Shown piece after piece: positions 34,273 to 42,749 of a DNA stretch of 64,000 nt; position 1 is the stretch's first letter, and the number at the start of each line of letters is the position of its first letter. Origin of the DNA: Novosphingobium sp. B1 (GTDB lineage Bacteria > Pseudomonadota > Alphaproteobacteria > Sphingomonadales > Sphingomonadaceae); contig NZ_FWXL01000002.1 of the NCBI RefSeq assembly GCF_900176395.1, positions 1 to 64,000 of the forward strand, read 5' to 3'. A model generated the notes under the pieces. It saw only the letters and a list, made by a program, of their open reading frames with translations. It was not told the DNA's origin and did no database searches. The position numbers and the translations under genes were made by a program.

Positions 34273-35358
34273 TCAACCCAGCACCGAGCGGTCGATCTGC
34301 GCGACGCTCGGTGCACCGGTTATTGCCATCACTTCGGCAAGTTCAGCCTGCAGAAGTCTGAGCACGCGCTCGACCCCGCCCGAGCCGCCCGCAGCAAGGC
34401 CCCACAGCACCGGTCGTCCGACCAGAACGCTCCTTGCGCCCAGCGCCAGTGCCCGCAGAACGTCGGCACCGCTGCGAATGCCGCTGTCTGCATAGACTTC
34501 AATATCCGTGCCCACCGCGTCGACAATCGAGGGCAGCGCATGGGCGACCGGCTGGGAACTGCGCAGCCCTTGCCCCGCATGGTTGGAAACGATCAGCGCG
34601 CTCACGCCATGATCGCGCGCGCGGATCGCGTCATCCGCGCGGATCACGCCCTTGAGGATCACGGGCAAGTCAGACAGGCCGCGCAACCACTCAACGTCGG
34701 CCCAAGTTGCCTTGGCATCCGGGAAAGTGGCTCCAATCGGACGGTCGCCATAGTCGCGGATCGCATACATCATGTGCTCCGGTTCCTGCCAGCGCTGGAA
34801 CAGCCCCTGCGCGGCAAGGCGCATCGGGCGCGGGAAAGCGGGCATGACTGGGAGGTCGACGGTGAAGACCAGTGCCGAGGCACCCGCCGCCACGGCGCGG
34901 GCGACGACGTCTTCCACAACGCCGCGATCGCGCATGAAGTAGATCTGCAGCCAGTAGCTCCCGCTCGCCACCGCTCCCACCGCCTCGGGCGGGCGCGTCC
35001 CCATCATACTTAGCGTGGTGATGGTGCCTGCCGCGACTGCTCCGCGCGCGGTCGCCACCTCACCTTCGGGATCGATCAAGGTCGATCCGACGAACGGCGC
35101 GGTCATGACCGGCATTGCGATCTTGTGCCCTAGCACCGTAACCGAGGTATCGATATGAGAGACGTCGACCAGCGCCCGCGGCCGCAGGTGCATCGCCTGC
35201 CAAGCCGCGATGTCGTCTTGCAACGTGCGCTCCATACCCACGTTGTTGACGAAGTTGCGGTAGGCTTCGGGCATCAGCGGTTCGGTCGCCGCACGAAATT
35301 CGCCAACGTCGAGCAAGTCCTCCTGCTGCGTCACCTGTTCGAAGACCGTTTCTGCCAT
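34273..35358 (-). CDS. FMN-dependent alpha-hydroxy-acid oxidase family protein, atypical active site
   Basis: 361 residues. The FMN TIM-barrel family is clear: LRPRALVDVSHIDTSVTVLG, GTITTLSMMG, VILKGVIRADDA (flavin Lys), YADSGIRSGADVLRALALGA and VGRPVLWGLAAGG. The catalytic His is kept in IVSNHAGQGLRSSQP, but the usual SNHGGRQLD block is changed: the substrate-binding Arg is Gln and the following Asp is Arg. The N-terminal Tyr of the YxxGA block is also missing (NFVNNVGMERTL). It may therefore oxidise something other than a simple 2-hydroxy acid. It lies 19 bp downstream of the DUF1080 gene, last in the leftward glycoside operon. Confidence 0.82.
   Translation of the reverse strand: MAETVFEQVTQQEDLLDVGEFRAATEPLMPEAYRNFVNNVGMERTLQDDIAAWQAMHLRPRALVDVSHIDTSVTVLGHKIAMPVMTAPFVGSTLIDPEGEVATARGAVAAGTITTLSMMGTRPPEAVGAVASGSYWLQIYFMRDRGVVEDVVARAVAAGASALVFTVDLPVMPAFPRPMRLAAQGLFQRWQEPEHMMYAIRDYGDRPIGATFPDAKATWADVEWLRGLSDLPVILKGVIRADDAIRARDHGVSALIVSNHAGQGLRSSQPVAHALPSIVDAVGTDIEVYADSGIRSGADVLRALALGARSVLVGRPVLWGLAAGGSGGVERVLRLLQAELAEVMAITGAPSVAQIDRSVLG
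34281..34314 (+). terminator. Perfect 10-bp hairpin after the lipoprotein gene
   Basis: GCACCGAGCG (34281-34290) and CGCTCGGTGC (34305-34314), 14-nt loop, 22 bp after the lipoprotein stop. It lies inside the 3' end of the convergent oxidase gene and could end transcription of the rightward operon. Confidence 0.45.
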
Positions 35359-35377
35359 GATGCCCGTTCCCTTTCAA

Positions 35378-36379
35378 TCAGCCCGGCTTGCGTTCGGTGA
35401 TGGTAGGCAGGTGTCTGATCGGCTCGATCGTGATCGCGCGGAAGTAGGTCTCAGACCCTTCCGACTGCAGCTGGATCTTACCTGCGGTCAGGGGCACCTT
35501 TCGGCCATTGGCGTCCTTCGTGGTAAGGTTGGTCGCCGCCATCACTGGCACGCCGTTGACGACGTGGATCGACTTGTCGCCGAAGACATAGAGGTCGAGC
35601 GAATTCCACTCGCCCAGCGGCTTTTCCGCGTCCGTCCCGGCATCGACGTTCCACGTCGGGTAGATGAGAGGCGCGGGCAGGCCGCCATGGAAGTAGCGGC
35701 GGCCAGGATAGGGGATCGATGGATCGTTGGCGATCGGCACCGTCGCACCGACTCGCCAGTCGACCGTCTCGAACGAAGGCTTGCCCTTGGAATCCCCCAC
35801 CGTCAGCAGCATGCCGACCGAGTGCGGCACCACCTCGAACTCGATCGCGCTCATCCACGTGCCGAAGAACGCGCCATAGGCCCCGTGCGAGTGATAGAGC
35901 ACGCCGTTGTTGCGCGGCATCGGCATCCACGTGTTCGCGCCCCACTTGTAGTCGACGTGGAGGTGGTAGTTGCGGTGGGCCGCTTTGGTGATCAGTCCGC
36001 CGAACAGCTTGCCGCTGGAATAGATTGCCGGTGCGCCGTCTTCCTGGACAATCTTGAACACGCCAAAGGTATCTTTATTTAGTCCGATCGGCGCGCTGTT
36101 GGGTGTGCCATAAGTTGTGGCCGGCACGCTGTAGCCGAGCCAACTGTCCCATCCTGTCAAGTCACGGCCATTGAAGAGCTTCCGGGGCGCGGCCTTGCTG
36201 CGCGGCGCATTGGTCAGCACGAGGTCCTGCCTGCTGTAGGCCGGATCCTTGGCAATCAGCGCCTTCTGTTCGGGCGTCGAACCATCGGGCGGGCCATCGG
36301 CAGCAATCGCGCTGGCAGGAACAAGCAGGGCAAGACTGGCGGCAAGATGGGCTGCAAGAAGACGGTGGCGTGCGGACAT
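35378..36379 (-). CDS. DUF1080 protein (3-keto-glycoside hydrolase family), exported
   Basis: 333 residues from the ATG at 36379, preceded by GGAG; earlier starts exist at 36394/36397. A signal peptide (LLAAHLAASLALLVPASAIA) is followed by the DUF1080 jelly-roll: RKLFNGRDLTGWDSWLGYS, then NYHLHVDYKWG, NNGVLYHS, WNSLDLYVFGDKSIHVVNGV and GKIQLQSEGSETYFRAI. Characterised members hydrolyse 3-keto-disaccharides or glucosides, an elimination-type cleavage needing prior C3 oxidation. It follows the Gfo/Idh gene, a pairing that fits 3-keto sugar chemistry in the periplasm. Confidence 0.85.
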   Translation of the reverse strand: MSARHRLLAAHLAASLALLVPASAIAADGPPDGSTPEQKALIAKDPAYSRQDLVLTNAPRSKAAPRKLFNGRDLTGWDSWLGYSVPATTYGTPNSAPIGLNKDTFGVFKIVQEDGAPAIYSSGKLFGGLITKAAHRNYHLHVDYKWGANTWMPMPRNNGVLYHSHGAYGAFFGTWMSAIEFEVVPHSVGMLLTVGDSKGKPSFETVDWRVGATVPIANDPSIPYPGRRYFHGGLPAPLIYPTWNVDAGTDAEKPLGEWNSLDLYVFGDKSIHVVNGVPVMAATNLTTKDANGRKVPLTAGKIQLQSEGSETYFRAITIEPIRHLPTITERKPG

Positions 36380-36407
36380 TTCGGGAAGCTCCATCAAAAG
36401 TGAGAAA

Positions 36408-37583
36408 TCAGTGGTCCGAGCTGCTTTCGGTCAAATCGAATGGCGATGCGGTCAAGGCGATCAGCGCCGCGTCTGCTTCAGGATCGATGGTCGCCGGGCG
36501 CTCGCAGGTGGAAACGAGATCGATTACCGAGCGCGTGCTCGCCGACTTTACGATGGCTTCCATCACCTCGACCGAATGAACGATGAACTCTGCACCGGTG
36601 CGGTGCCTGCTGCCGGTGCGAATGGCGAGTGCGAGATCGACCAGCCCGGCGCCGCGATAATCGGCCACGACGCGCCCGGTATGGTCATGGCGGTTGGGCG
36701 TGGCAAAGCCTTGGTCCGCGGTGGCGAGGGTCGCGCGCGGCTCAGGCGGCGCAATCACCGCAGGCTCGCCACCGAAAAACATCGGATCGGCCATGGCCAG
36801 GATGCCGCCCGACCCGAACAGTTCCCCCGGCCGCAACGTCGGCACCACCACGTCGAGCGAGATGATGAAGCTGACCGAGGCTGCTTCGAACTCCAGCACC
36901 GTGTTGAACGAGGTGTCGACCGTGACCGGAAACACCGTGCCCTGCCGAGGCCCGCGCAGGATCGTGCGCTCAGTCTTCCCTGCGCCAGAGACCGAGAACA
37001 CCCGCTTCACTGGCCCCAGCAGGTTGATCCACATAGTGGTGTAATAGGGTCCGGCATCGAACGGCGGCTCACCACCGGGGCGGTAGAACGCCTCGGGGTT
37101 GGTATGAAACAGCTCGAGCCCCGGCAGGCCGAGGAACGAAGTGCCGAACACAGGCCTGCCGATGGCGCCCGCATCGAGCGCCTTGCGCGCGGCCTGGTGC
37201 GCGCTGCCATAGAAGGTGTCGGGGGCCGAGCCGATCAGCAGCCTGCGGCTCTCGGCAAGGTCGGCCAGCCGCCGTGCCGCCGCATGCGACAGGGCGAAGG
37301 GCTTTTCCGAATAGACGTGCTTGCCCGCCTCCAGCGCCGCGCCGTTGATGGCCTCGTGCGCCACGCCCGGCGTGAGGTTGACGACAAGCTCGATCGCCTC
37401 ATCCGCCAGCAGCGCGGCCACCGAAACGGCACGCGCCCCGAACAAGGCGGCCTTTTCGGAAGTCGCCTGAGGGTCGCGCGTGGCGATGGCGCGAAGTTCC
37501 ACTGCCGGCGAGCGCGTGATCGCGTTGAGATAGACCGTGCTGATATCGCCCGCGCCGACGACGCCGATTTTGACAGGTTCCAT
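36408..37583 (-). CDS. Gfo/Idh/MocA-family oxidoreductase (candidate glycoside 3-dehydrogenase)
   Basis: 391 residues. N-terminal Rossmann fold with GVVGAGDIS and the EKP motif (HVYSEKPFAL, Lys94), then the C-terminal beta-sheet domain (PVFGTSFLGLPGL, FDAGPYYTTMW, VTVDTSFNTVLEFE). No signal peptide, so cytoplasmic. In gut puerarin degradation DgpA, a member of this superfamily, oxidises glucose C3 before C-C cleavage. Here the gene heads the leftward operon with DUF1080 and sits near deglycosidase alpha/beta genes, so C3 oxidation of a glycoside or sugar is the leading hypothesis. A palindrome lies about 50 bp upstream. Confidence 0.85.
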   Translation of the reverse strand: MEPVKIGVVGAGDISTVYLNAITRSPAVELRAIATRDPQATSEKAALFGARAVSVAALLADEAIELVVNLTPGVAHEAINGAALEAGKHVYSEKPFALSHAAARRLADLAESRRLLIGSAPDTFYGSAHQAARKALDAGAIGRPVFGTSFLGLPGLELFHTNPEAFYRPGGEPPFDAGPYYTTMWINLLGPVKRVFSVSGAGKTERTILRGPRQGTVFPVTVDTSFNTVLEFEAASVSFIISLDVVVPTLRPGELFGSGGILAMADPMFFGGEPAVIAPPEPRATLATADQGFATPNRHDHTGRVVADYRGAGLVDLALAIRTGSRHRTGAEFIVHSVEVMEAIVKSASTRSVIDLVSTCERPATIDPEADAALIALTASPFDLTESSSDH

Positions 37584-37630
37584 CCATCCCTCCCGCGCAG
37601 GCGCGGGCCCACCTGAGCCTTTCGCCTGCG

Positions 37631-37655
37631 ATAATTTAATCGTTGATTAGATTAT
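37631..37655 (-). promoter_or_regulatory. Palindromic operator, site 1 (upstream of Gfo/Idh gene)
   Basis: Core TAATC-GTT-GATTA at 37637-37649 within a near-perfect 25-bp palindrome (outer arms ATAAT at 37631-37635 and ATTAT at 37651-37655). It sits 48 bp upstream of the Gfo/Idh start. The same core layout recurs at 38559 and 39441. The neighbouring TetR protein is the likely ligand-responsive repressor; binding is inferred. Confidence 0.6.
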
Positions 37656-37667
37656 CGCGCGCCGAAG

Positions 37668-38549
37668 TCAATCGTCCTCCACCGGGATGTGTCGCGCACG
37701 GATCCGCAAGCTCGCCTCAAGCGTCTGCCCTTCTGCCAGCATCGCCATGCGTTCGGGCTCGCGATTGATCGCGTCGGTCGGGTGCGTCAGCGGTTCGACG
37801 CAGAAGAAGTCGCCATCCTGCCCGACATAGACCCCGGTGCAGGACAACGCATCGGACGGCTCCATCTCGATCTGCAGACCGCTCGCCGGTCGTCGGATCG
37901 TAAGCGCTCCTGCGCGCCCCTCCTGGATTGTATCGACGACACGGCTGATGACAGGCGCGCCTTGCCACCAGTCGACCGCCTCGCCCGCATCGACGAGGAC
38001 CAGCGGCAGGCCATCGGCCGAAGTTTTCCATTCGCTGCGATGCAGGCCATGATACACGGCACTGGCATCGCCCGGAAAGTAGGGGTGAAAGCCCAATCCT
38101 GCTGGCATGGCACCGGATCCAAGGTTGGTTACGCTCATGTGCATTCGCACACCGTCCATAGCCACCGAAACGTGCTGTTCAGCGTGATAGCGCCAAGGCC
38201 ACTCCCCTTCGGCATAGTCGTGGACCAGCCGGATTGACGACGCATCATGCGAGATCAGCTTCCACGGGCGCACCCAGCCATAGCCGTGCAGGGCGTGGGG
38301 ATGCCAGCCATCGGGGAAGTTGGACGGCAAGCAATGGTCGCCCCCCTCTAAAACAAATCGACCTTGCGCAATGCGGTTGCAGAACGGCACGATGGGAAAG
38401 CATGCCGCGTCGAGAATGTGCCCGGTTCGCGCCCTGCGGAACAGCGGCAACCCCTTCCAGTCGAGGCTGCGCAGAGAACCGCCGATGTCCGGCGCTATCA
38501 CTACTTCGTAATCCGCCGCTACCAGCGTCACCAGGCCGTCTTCATCCAT
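37668..38549 (-). CDS. Aldose 1-epimerase family protein
   Basis: 293 residues. Galactose-mutarotase fold: FCNRIAQGRFVLEGG (Asn-Arg), HALHGYGWVRPWKL (catalytic His region), GLGFHPYF (second His) and a terminal FFCVEPLTHPTDAIN with the catalytic Glu. The enzyme interconverts alpha and beta anomers of free sugars, or of 3-keto sugars released in this locus. Palindrome site 2 lies 10 bp upstream of its start, so it probably has its own regulated promoter, divergent from tetR. Confidence 0.88.
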   Translation of the reverse strand: MDEDGLVTLVAADYEVVIAPDIGGSLRSLDWKGLPLFRRARTGHILDAACFPIVPFCNRIAQGRFVLEGGDHCLPSNFPDGWHPHALHGYGWVRPWKLISHDASSIRLVHDYAEGEWPWRYHAEQHVSVAMDGVRMHMSVTNLGSGAMPAGLGFHPYFPGDASAVYHGLHRSEWKTSADGLPLVLVDAGEAVDWWQGAPVISRVVDTIQEGRAGALTIRRPASGLQIEMEPSDALSCTGVYVGQDGDFFCVEPLTHPTDAINREPERMAMLAEGQTLEASLRIRARHIPVEDD

Positions 38550-38558
38550 GCCGGTCTT

Positions 38559-38571
38559 TGATCATTGATCA
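38559..38571 (-). promoter_or_regulatory. Palindromic operator, site 2 (upstream of aldose epimerase)
   Basis: TGATC-ATT-GATCA, perfect 5-bp arms, ending 10 bp before the epimerase ATG and about 160 bp from the divergent tetR start. The right flank (GATTG) matches site 1 (GATTA). A repressor here would block the epimerase promoter and might autoregulate tetR. Confidence 0.6.
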
Positions 38572-38729
38572 GATTGACTGACAACCCGCCCGCTACAGTC
38601 CGTTGAAATGCCTGCAGTTACCAACCCTAATGAGCAGGAGCGGGCGCTTTCCATCTGGCCAGAAGGCGGTTTGCTGTTAGGGAAGGCATCCGAAAGCCGT
38701 CAGGATTGTCCGTTCGCCCGAGAGATTTG

Positions 38730-39332
38730 ATGCCCGCCAAGAAGCCCTATCACCGCGAGAACCTGCGCCGCGACCTCCTCGATGCCGGCCGCGAATACGT
38801 GCGGCAGCATGGGCACCACGGGCTGTCGATCCGCACGCTCGCCCAGCAGGTCGGCGTCTCGCCAGGCGCGCCCTACCACCACTTCCCCGATCGCCGCTCG
38901 CTCCTGCTGGCGCTGGCCATCGAAGGCTTCGAGGAAATGCTCGACGGTGCCGAGCAGGTCCGCCGCAGCACCGTCGCCCCGGCGGAAAAGCTCAGCCGCA
39001 TGGGCCTGCTGTTCATCCGCTTTGCCGAAACCAACCCCTTCCTGCTCGATCTCATGTACGAGAGCGAGCTGACTTCCCCGGTGCTCGATCCGGCGCTGCT
39101 CGATTACCAGCTCAAGGGGCACTTCAACTTGCGCGACCACCTCCGCGCCGCGCTTCCCGGCTTGACCGATGACGAAGCCGACCTGCGCGTGATCGCCTTC
39201 TGGTCGGCGATCTACGGGTTCTCCTCGATGCGCAAGAAGGGCGTCATCCGGCCGAGCGAAAGCGCGGTGCCGACTGTCGACATCGCCGAAGCCATCGTCG
39301 CCCGGGCCGCACTGGCCGCTCTGGCGGACTGA
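38730..39332 (+). CDS. TetR/AcrR-family regulator, likely local repressor
   Basis: 200 residues from the ATG at 38730. The N-terminal helix-turn-helix is clear: LRRDLLDAGREYVRQHGHHG, LSIRTLAQQVGVSPGAPYHHF (Pro-Gly-Ala-Tyr-like recognition helix), then a helical ligand domain (from about 70). Such repressors release DNA on binding an inducer. It lies between the epimerase (leftward) and the TonB receptor (rightward), and three palindromic sites flank it at 37637, 38559 and 39441. It is the best candidate to bind them, with a glycoside or its aglycone as inducer. Confidence 0.88.
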   Translation: MPAKKPYHRENLRRDLLDAGREYVRQHGHHGLSIRTLAQQVGVSPGAPYHHFPDRRSLLLALAIEGFEEMLDGAEQVRRSTVAPAEKLSRMGLLFIRFAETNPFLLDLMYESELTSPVLDPALLDYQLKGHFNLRDHLRAALPGLTDDEADLRVIAFWSAIYGFSSMRKKGVIRPSESAVPTVDIAEAIVARAALAALAD

Positions 39333-39434
39333 CCGCCCTAACACGCCGATCCATGGCGCGTTGCCGCGCTCGCATGATGGCGCCCCGTCGCAATCAAAGC
39401 AGTGCTTAGATTCCCGCTTGACGCCCCGCCGGCG

Positions 39435-39459
39435 CCAATTTAATCACCGATCAAATAGA
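39435..39459 (+). promoter_or_regulatory. Palindromic operator, site 3 (upstream of TonB receptor)
   Basis: Core TAATC-ACC-GATCA at 39441-39453 with the left flank CAATT, similar to site 1. It lies about 50 bp upstream of the TonB receptor ATG, within a locally AT-rich patch that should hold the promoter. Confidence 0.6.
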
Positions 39460-39502
39460 CCGGCCGACGAGGTGCCGGCTGTTGATCTCGGGAGGGAGAG
39501 CC

Positions 39503-41740
39503 ATGAAGACCACTGCCATTCTGCTTGCCACGTCCGCCCTGTCGCTGGGCACGCCGGCCTTTGCGCAAACTGCCGGACAGGCCGATGAGGCGAACGCCGC
39601 CGATCGCGGCGTCGGCGACATCATCGTCACCGCCAACCGTATCGAGACGACGGCGCAGGACACGCCGATCGCGCTCAACGTCTATACCGGCGCTGACCTT
39701 GCCGAAAGCGGTATCAATTCAGTGCGCGACTTGTCGTCGATCGACCCCAGCCTCAACGTCTCAAGCTCGAACAGCTCGGCCTATGTCGCGGTGCGCGGCA
39801 TCGCCTCGACCGACGTCACCGAGCTGGGCGATCCATCCGTGCCCGTCTCGCGCGACGGGTTCTTCACCAACCGCGCCTATTCGATCAACACCTCGATGTA
39901 CGACGTTGCCCGCGTCGAAGTCCTGAAAGGTCCGCAAGGCACGCTGCAGGGGCGCAATTCGACCGGCGGCCTTGTCAGCATCATCACAAACCGGCCCAAG
40001 TTCAAGAACGAGGTTTCCGCCTCGTTCGAATACGGCAACTACGACACGACCAACGCCGACGCCGCCGTCAACCTCGCCCTGTCGGACAACTTCGCGCTGC
40101 GCGCCTCGGGCGTGTTTCTCAAGCACGATGGCTACCGCCGCCAGGTCGGCGTGATGAAGTCGGCCGACAACGAGGACTTCAAGTCCGGCCGCATCCAGGC
40201 CCGCTTCGCCAAGGACGGGCTCGAACTGTGGGTTTCCTACCAGCGCGACGATCGCGACACCGATGGCGAGGCCGTGCTCAAGAACACGCTGGGCGCGTCC
40301 CAGCCGAGCTTCGACCCGCTTCCCGCCTTCCGCAGCGATTCACCGACCCGCACCGTGCTCAAGGGCGAACGCATCCGCTGGGAAGCCAGCTACAGCGGCC
40401 TCGGCAACCTCAACCTGATCTACTCGGGCGGATGGGACAAGCAGCAATTTGACCTCACGCTCGACGCCACCGGCCCCAACTACCCGGCCAACCGCCAGTA
40501 CCTCAACACCCAGGCGCCGACGACGTGGAACCACGAAGTGCGCGTCAGTAACGAGAAGACCGGCAAGCTGTTCATCCAGGCTGGATATTTTCACTTCTCG
40601 GAAGACAACGCGCTCAGCGCCGGGCTGTACAACCGCGAGATGACCGGCCTGTTCGCGCCGGGCGGACCGCTCTCCTTCGCGCCCAACGCCGACCAGTCGT
40701 TCCGCTACGGCATTGCCTTCGACTTCGCGATCAAGACCAGGTCCGACGCCGTGTTCGCCCAGGCCGATTATGACCTTACCGAACAGCTCCAGCTTTCGGT
40801 GGGCGCGCGCTACACCTGGGACAAAAAGTCGCGCACCGGCAATTCCCGTCTGGTCCTGCCCGCGCTCGCATTCCCGCTGTGCGCCAACAGCTTCCCCGCA
40901 CCCGGTTCTTGCCCGCCGTTCCCCATCGTGAATTCGGGCAATGGCGAGACCAGGGAGAGCAAGCCGACCTGGCACCTCGGCCTCAACTGGCGCCCGGGAT
41001 CCGGCCGCCTGATCTATGCCAAGTACGATCGCGGCTACAAGTCGGGCGGCTTCAACTCGAACGGTTCGGTCGCCGCCACGCCCTATGGCGCCGAGCAGGT
41101 CGACGCGTTCGAGATCGGCACCAAGAACACGCTCATGGGCAATGCCCTGCAGCTCAACTTCGCGGCCTTCTACTTCAACTACAAGGGCTACCAGGCACAG
41201 CAGAGCACCTGCCCGACCTGCTCGACCGGCGTGTTCAACGTCGGCAGCGCCCGCGTCCTCGGCCTCGAAGGGCAGGTCAACGCCCGCCTTGCCCAGAACA
41301 CGAAGCTCTACCTCAACAGCACCCTGCTCAACACGAAGTTCGGCGACAACATCATCGTCACCAACGGCAACAACCAGAACGTCGACATCAGCAAGAACCA
41401 GCTGCCCAACGCCCCGCACTTCACCGCCTCGATGGGCTTCGAACAGGGCGTGCCGCTGGGCGATCACCTGCTCACGTTCCGCGCCGACGGCAAGTACTCG
41501 TCGAGCTACTACTTCTCGGCCTTCAACCTGTCGCAGATCCGCTCGCCGTCCTACTTCCTCGGCAACCTCTCGGCCTCGATCGAGCCAAACGCGGGTGGCT
41601 GGAAGCTGCAGGCCTATGTCCGCAACGTCTTCAACAAGAACGTGCTGTCGTTTGCCGAGCAGAACTTCAACGGCTTCAGCGACAACTACCAGTTCCAGCC
41701 GCCCCGCACCTACGGCGTGCGGGCCAGCGTGAACTTCTGA
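39503..41740 (+). CDS. TonB-dependent outer-membrane receptor (glycoside locus)
   Basis: 745 residues from the ATG at 39503 with a strong GGAGGGAGAG. Signal peptide ending AFA-Q, TonB box-like DIIVTANR, and a plug domain (LNVSSSNSSAYVAVRGIAS, VEVLKGPQGTLQGRNSTGG). The beta-barrel ends in a terminal Phe (TYGVRASVNF). It resembles FyuA/CirA-like sphingomonad receptors for aromatic compounds and glycosides rather than siderophores. It is followed by both C-glycoside deglycosidase genes, so uptake of a (C-)glycoside across the outer membrane is the natural role. Confidence 0.92.
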   Translation: MKTTAILLATSALSLGTPAFAQTAGQADEANAADRGVGDIIVTANRIETTAQDTPIALNVYTGADLAESGINSVRDLSSIDPSLNVSSSNSSAYVAVRGIASTDVTELGDPSVPVSRDGFFTNRAYSINTSMYDVARVEVLKGPQGTLQGRNSTGGLVSIITNRPKFKNEVSASFEYGNYDTTNADAAVNLALSDNFALRASGVFLKHDGYRRQVGVMKSADNEDFKSGRIQARFAKDGLELWVSYQRDDRDTDGEAVLKNTLGASQPSFDPLPAFRSDSPTRTVLKGERIRWEASYSGLGNLNLIYSGGWDKQQFDLTLDATGPNYPANRQYLNTQAPTTWNHEVRVSNEKTGKLFIQAGYFHFSEDNALSAGLYNREMTGLFAPGGPLSFAPNADQSFRYGIAFDFAIKTRSDAVFAQADYDLTEQLQLSVGARYTWDKKSRTGNSRLVLPALAFPLCANSFPAPGSCPPFPIVNSGNGETRESKPTWHLGLNWRPGSGRLIYAKYDRGYKSGGFNSNGSVAATPYGAEQVDAFEIGTKNTLMGNALQLNFAAFYFNYKGYQAQQSTCPTCSTGVFNVGSARVLGLEGQVNARLAQNTKLYLNSTLLNTKFGDNIIVTNGNNQNVDISKNQLPNAPHFTASMGFEQGVPLGDHLLTFRADGKYSSSYYFSAFNLSQIRSPSYFLGNLSASIEPNAGGWKLQAYVRNVFNKNVLSFAEQNFNGFSDNYQFQPPRTYGVRASVNF

Positions 41741-41805
41741 TCTGACAAGCATACCGGCGGGAGAGGATGCCCATGGCGCCCTCTCCCGCCATGCAGGAGC
41801 AAGAC

Positions 41806-42714
41806 ATGCCCGGTTCGTTCAAATACGGTGTTTCAACCTACAGCTACGTCGACGACTACGGTTCCGTGATGACGCTGGAGGACGCGTTCGATCACATCGC
41901 AGATACCGGAGCCACCGGCATCGAGATCCTCGGCGAAGGCCAGATCGAAGGCTATCCCAACCCCTCCAGCCAGTTCCTCGACCGCTGGTTCGGCCTGCTC
42001 GACAAGTACAAGCTCGAACCCACCAACATGTGCTCGTGGGTCGACATGCGCATCACCCTGCAGCGCAACCTCACCGTCGAGGAAGGCGCCGCAGAGCTCG
42101 AACGCGACTTGCGCCTTGCCCACCAATTGGGCTTCAAGTTCCTTCGCCCCAAGTTTGGCGTGCTCTCGCACGACCTGATCCCCGAACCGCAGTGGGAAGC
42201 CTATGCCGAGCGCAACCTCGACCTTGCCCACAAGCTCGGCGTGGTGATCTGCCCGGAAATCCACGCGCCCACGCCGATCAAGCATGAAGTGGTCGATGGC
42301 TACATCAACTTCATCGAGCGCACCGGCACGAAGAACTTCGGCCTGATGATCGACACCGGCATTTTCCAGGACCGCCCGCTGACGCACTGGGGTTCGCACC
42401 AGATCAACGACGAGGCGCGCAAGCACATGGAGTTTCTCAACGGCATCAAGGTTCCGCCCGAACACTTCCTCGACGTCGCGCAGTACGTCGTCTTCATCCA
42501 AGCCAAGTTCCACGACATCGACGAGAACCTCGAAGACCAGAACATCCCGTGGCAGCCGGTGATCTCGGCAATCAAGCGCTCGGGCTATTCGGGCTACCTG
42601 TCGAGCGAATACGAAGGCTGGCGCGCGCCTTGGCGCTCGATCGACCAGGTCCGCCGCCAGCACGTGCTGCTGCGAAAGCTGGAGCGCGAGTACGATGAGG
42701 GCAAATTCGCCTGA
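41806..42714 (+). CDS. C-glycoside deglycosidase alpha subunit (sugar isomerase/epimerase TIM barrel)
   Basis: 302 residues. The ATG at 41806 is preferred (GGAG 11 bp upstream); a frame-open ATG at 41767 adds 13 residues. The xylose-isomerase-like TIM barrel has candidate Mn2+ ligands Glu151 (CPEIHAP), Asp183 (LMIDTGIF), His236 (QAKFHDIDE) and Glu268 (SSEYEGW). The length, ligand order and pairing with a DUF6379-like beta subunit match DgpB/CarB-type enzymes, which cleave the C-C bond of 3-keto C-glycosides by elimination. As a lone gene it could be another sugar isomerase; the beta subunit 35 bp downstream argues for deglycosidase. Confidence 0.82.
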   Translation: MPGSFKYGVSTYSYVDDYGSVMTLEDAFDHIADTGATGIEILGEGQIEGYPNPSSQFLDRWFGLLDKYKLEPTNMCSWVDMRITLQRNLTVEEGAAELERDLRLAHQLGFKFLRPKFGVLSHDLIPEPQWEAYAERNLDLAHKLGVVICPEIHAPTPIKHEVVDGYINFIERTGTKNFGLMIDTGIFQDRPLTHWGSHQINDEARKHMEFLNGIKVPPEHFLDVAQYVVFIQAKFHDIDENLEDQNIPWQPVISAIKRSGYSGYLSSEYEGWRAPWRSIDQVRRQHVLLRKLEREYDEGKFA

Positions 42715-42749
42715 CACCTTCAGCCCAACAAGATCCTCCGGAGAACACC

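Noticed and set aside
35357..36082. 241-codon plus-strand ORF
   Set aside because: Shadow of the DUF1080 gene; Arg/His-rich translation with no family resemblance.
40340..41752. 470-codon minus-strand ORF
   Set aside because: Antisense of the TonB receptor gene; valine/glutamate-rich shadow typical of high-GC coding sequence.
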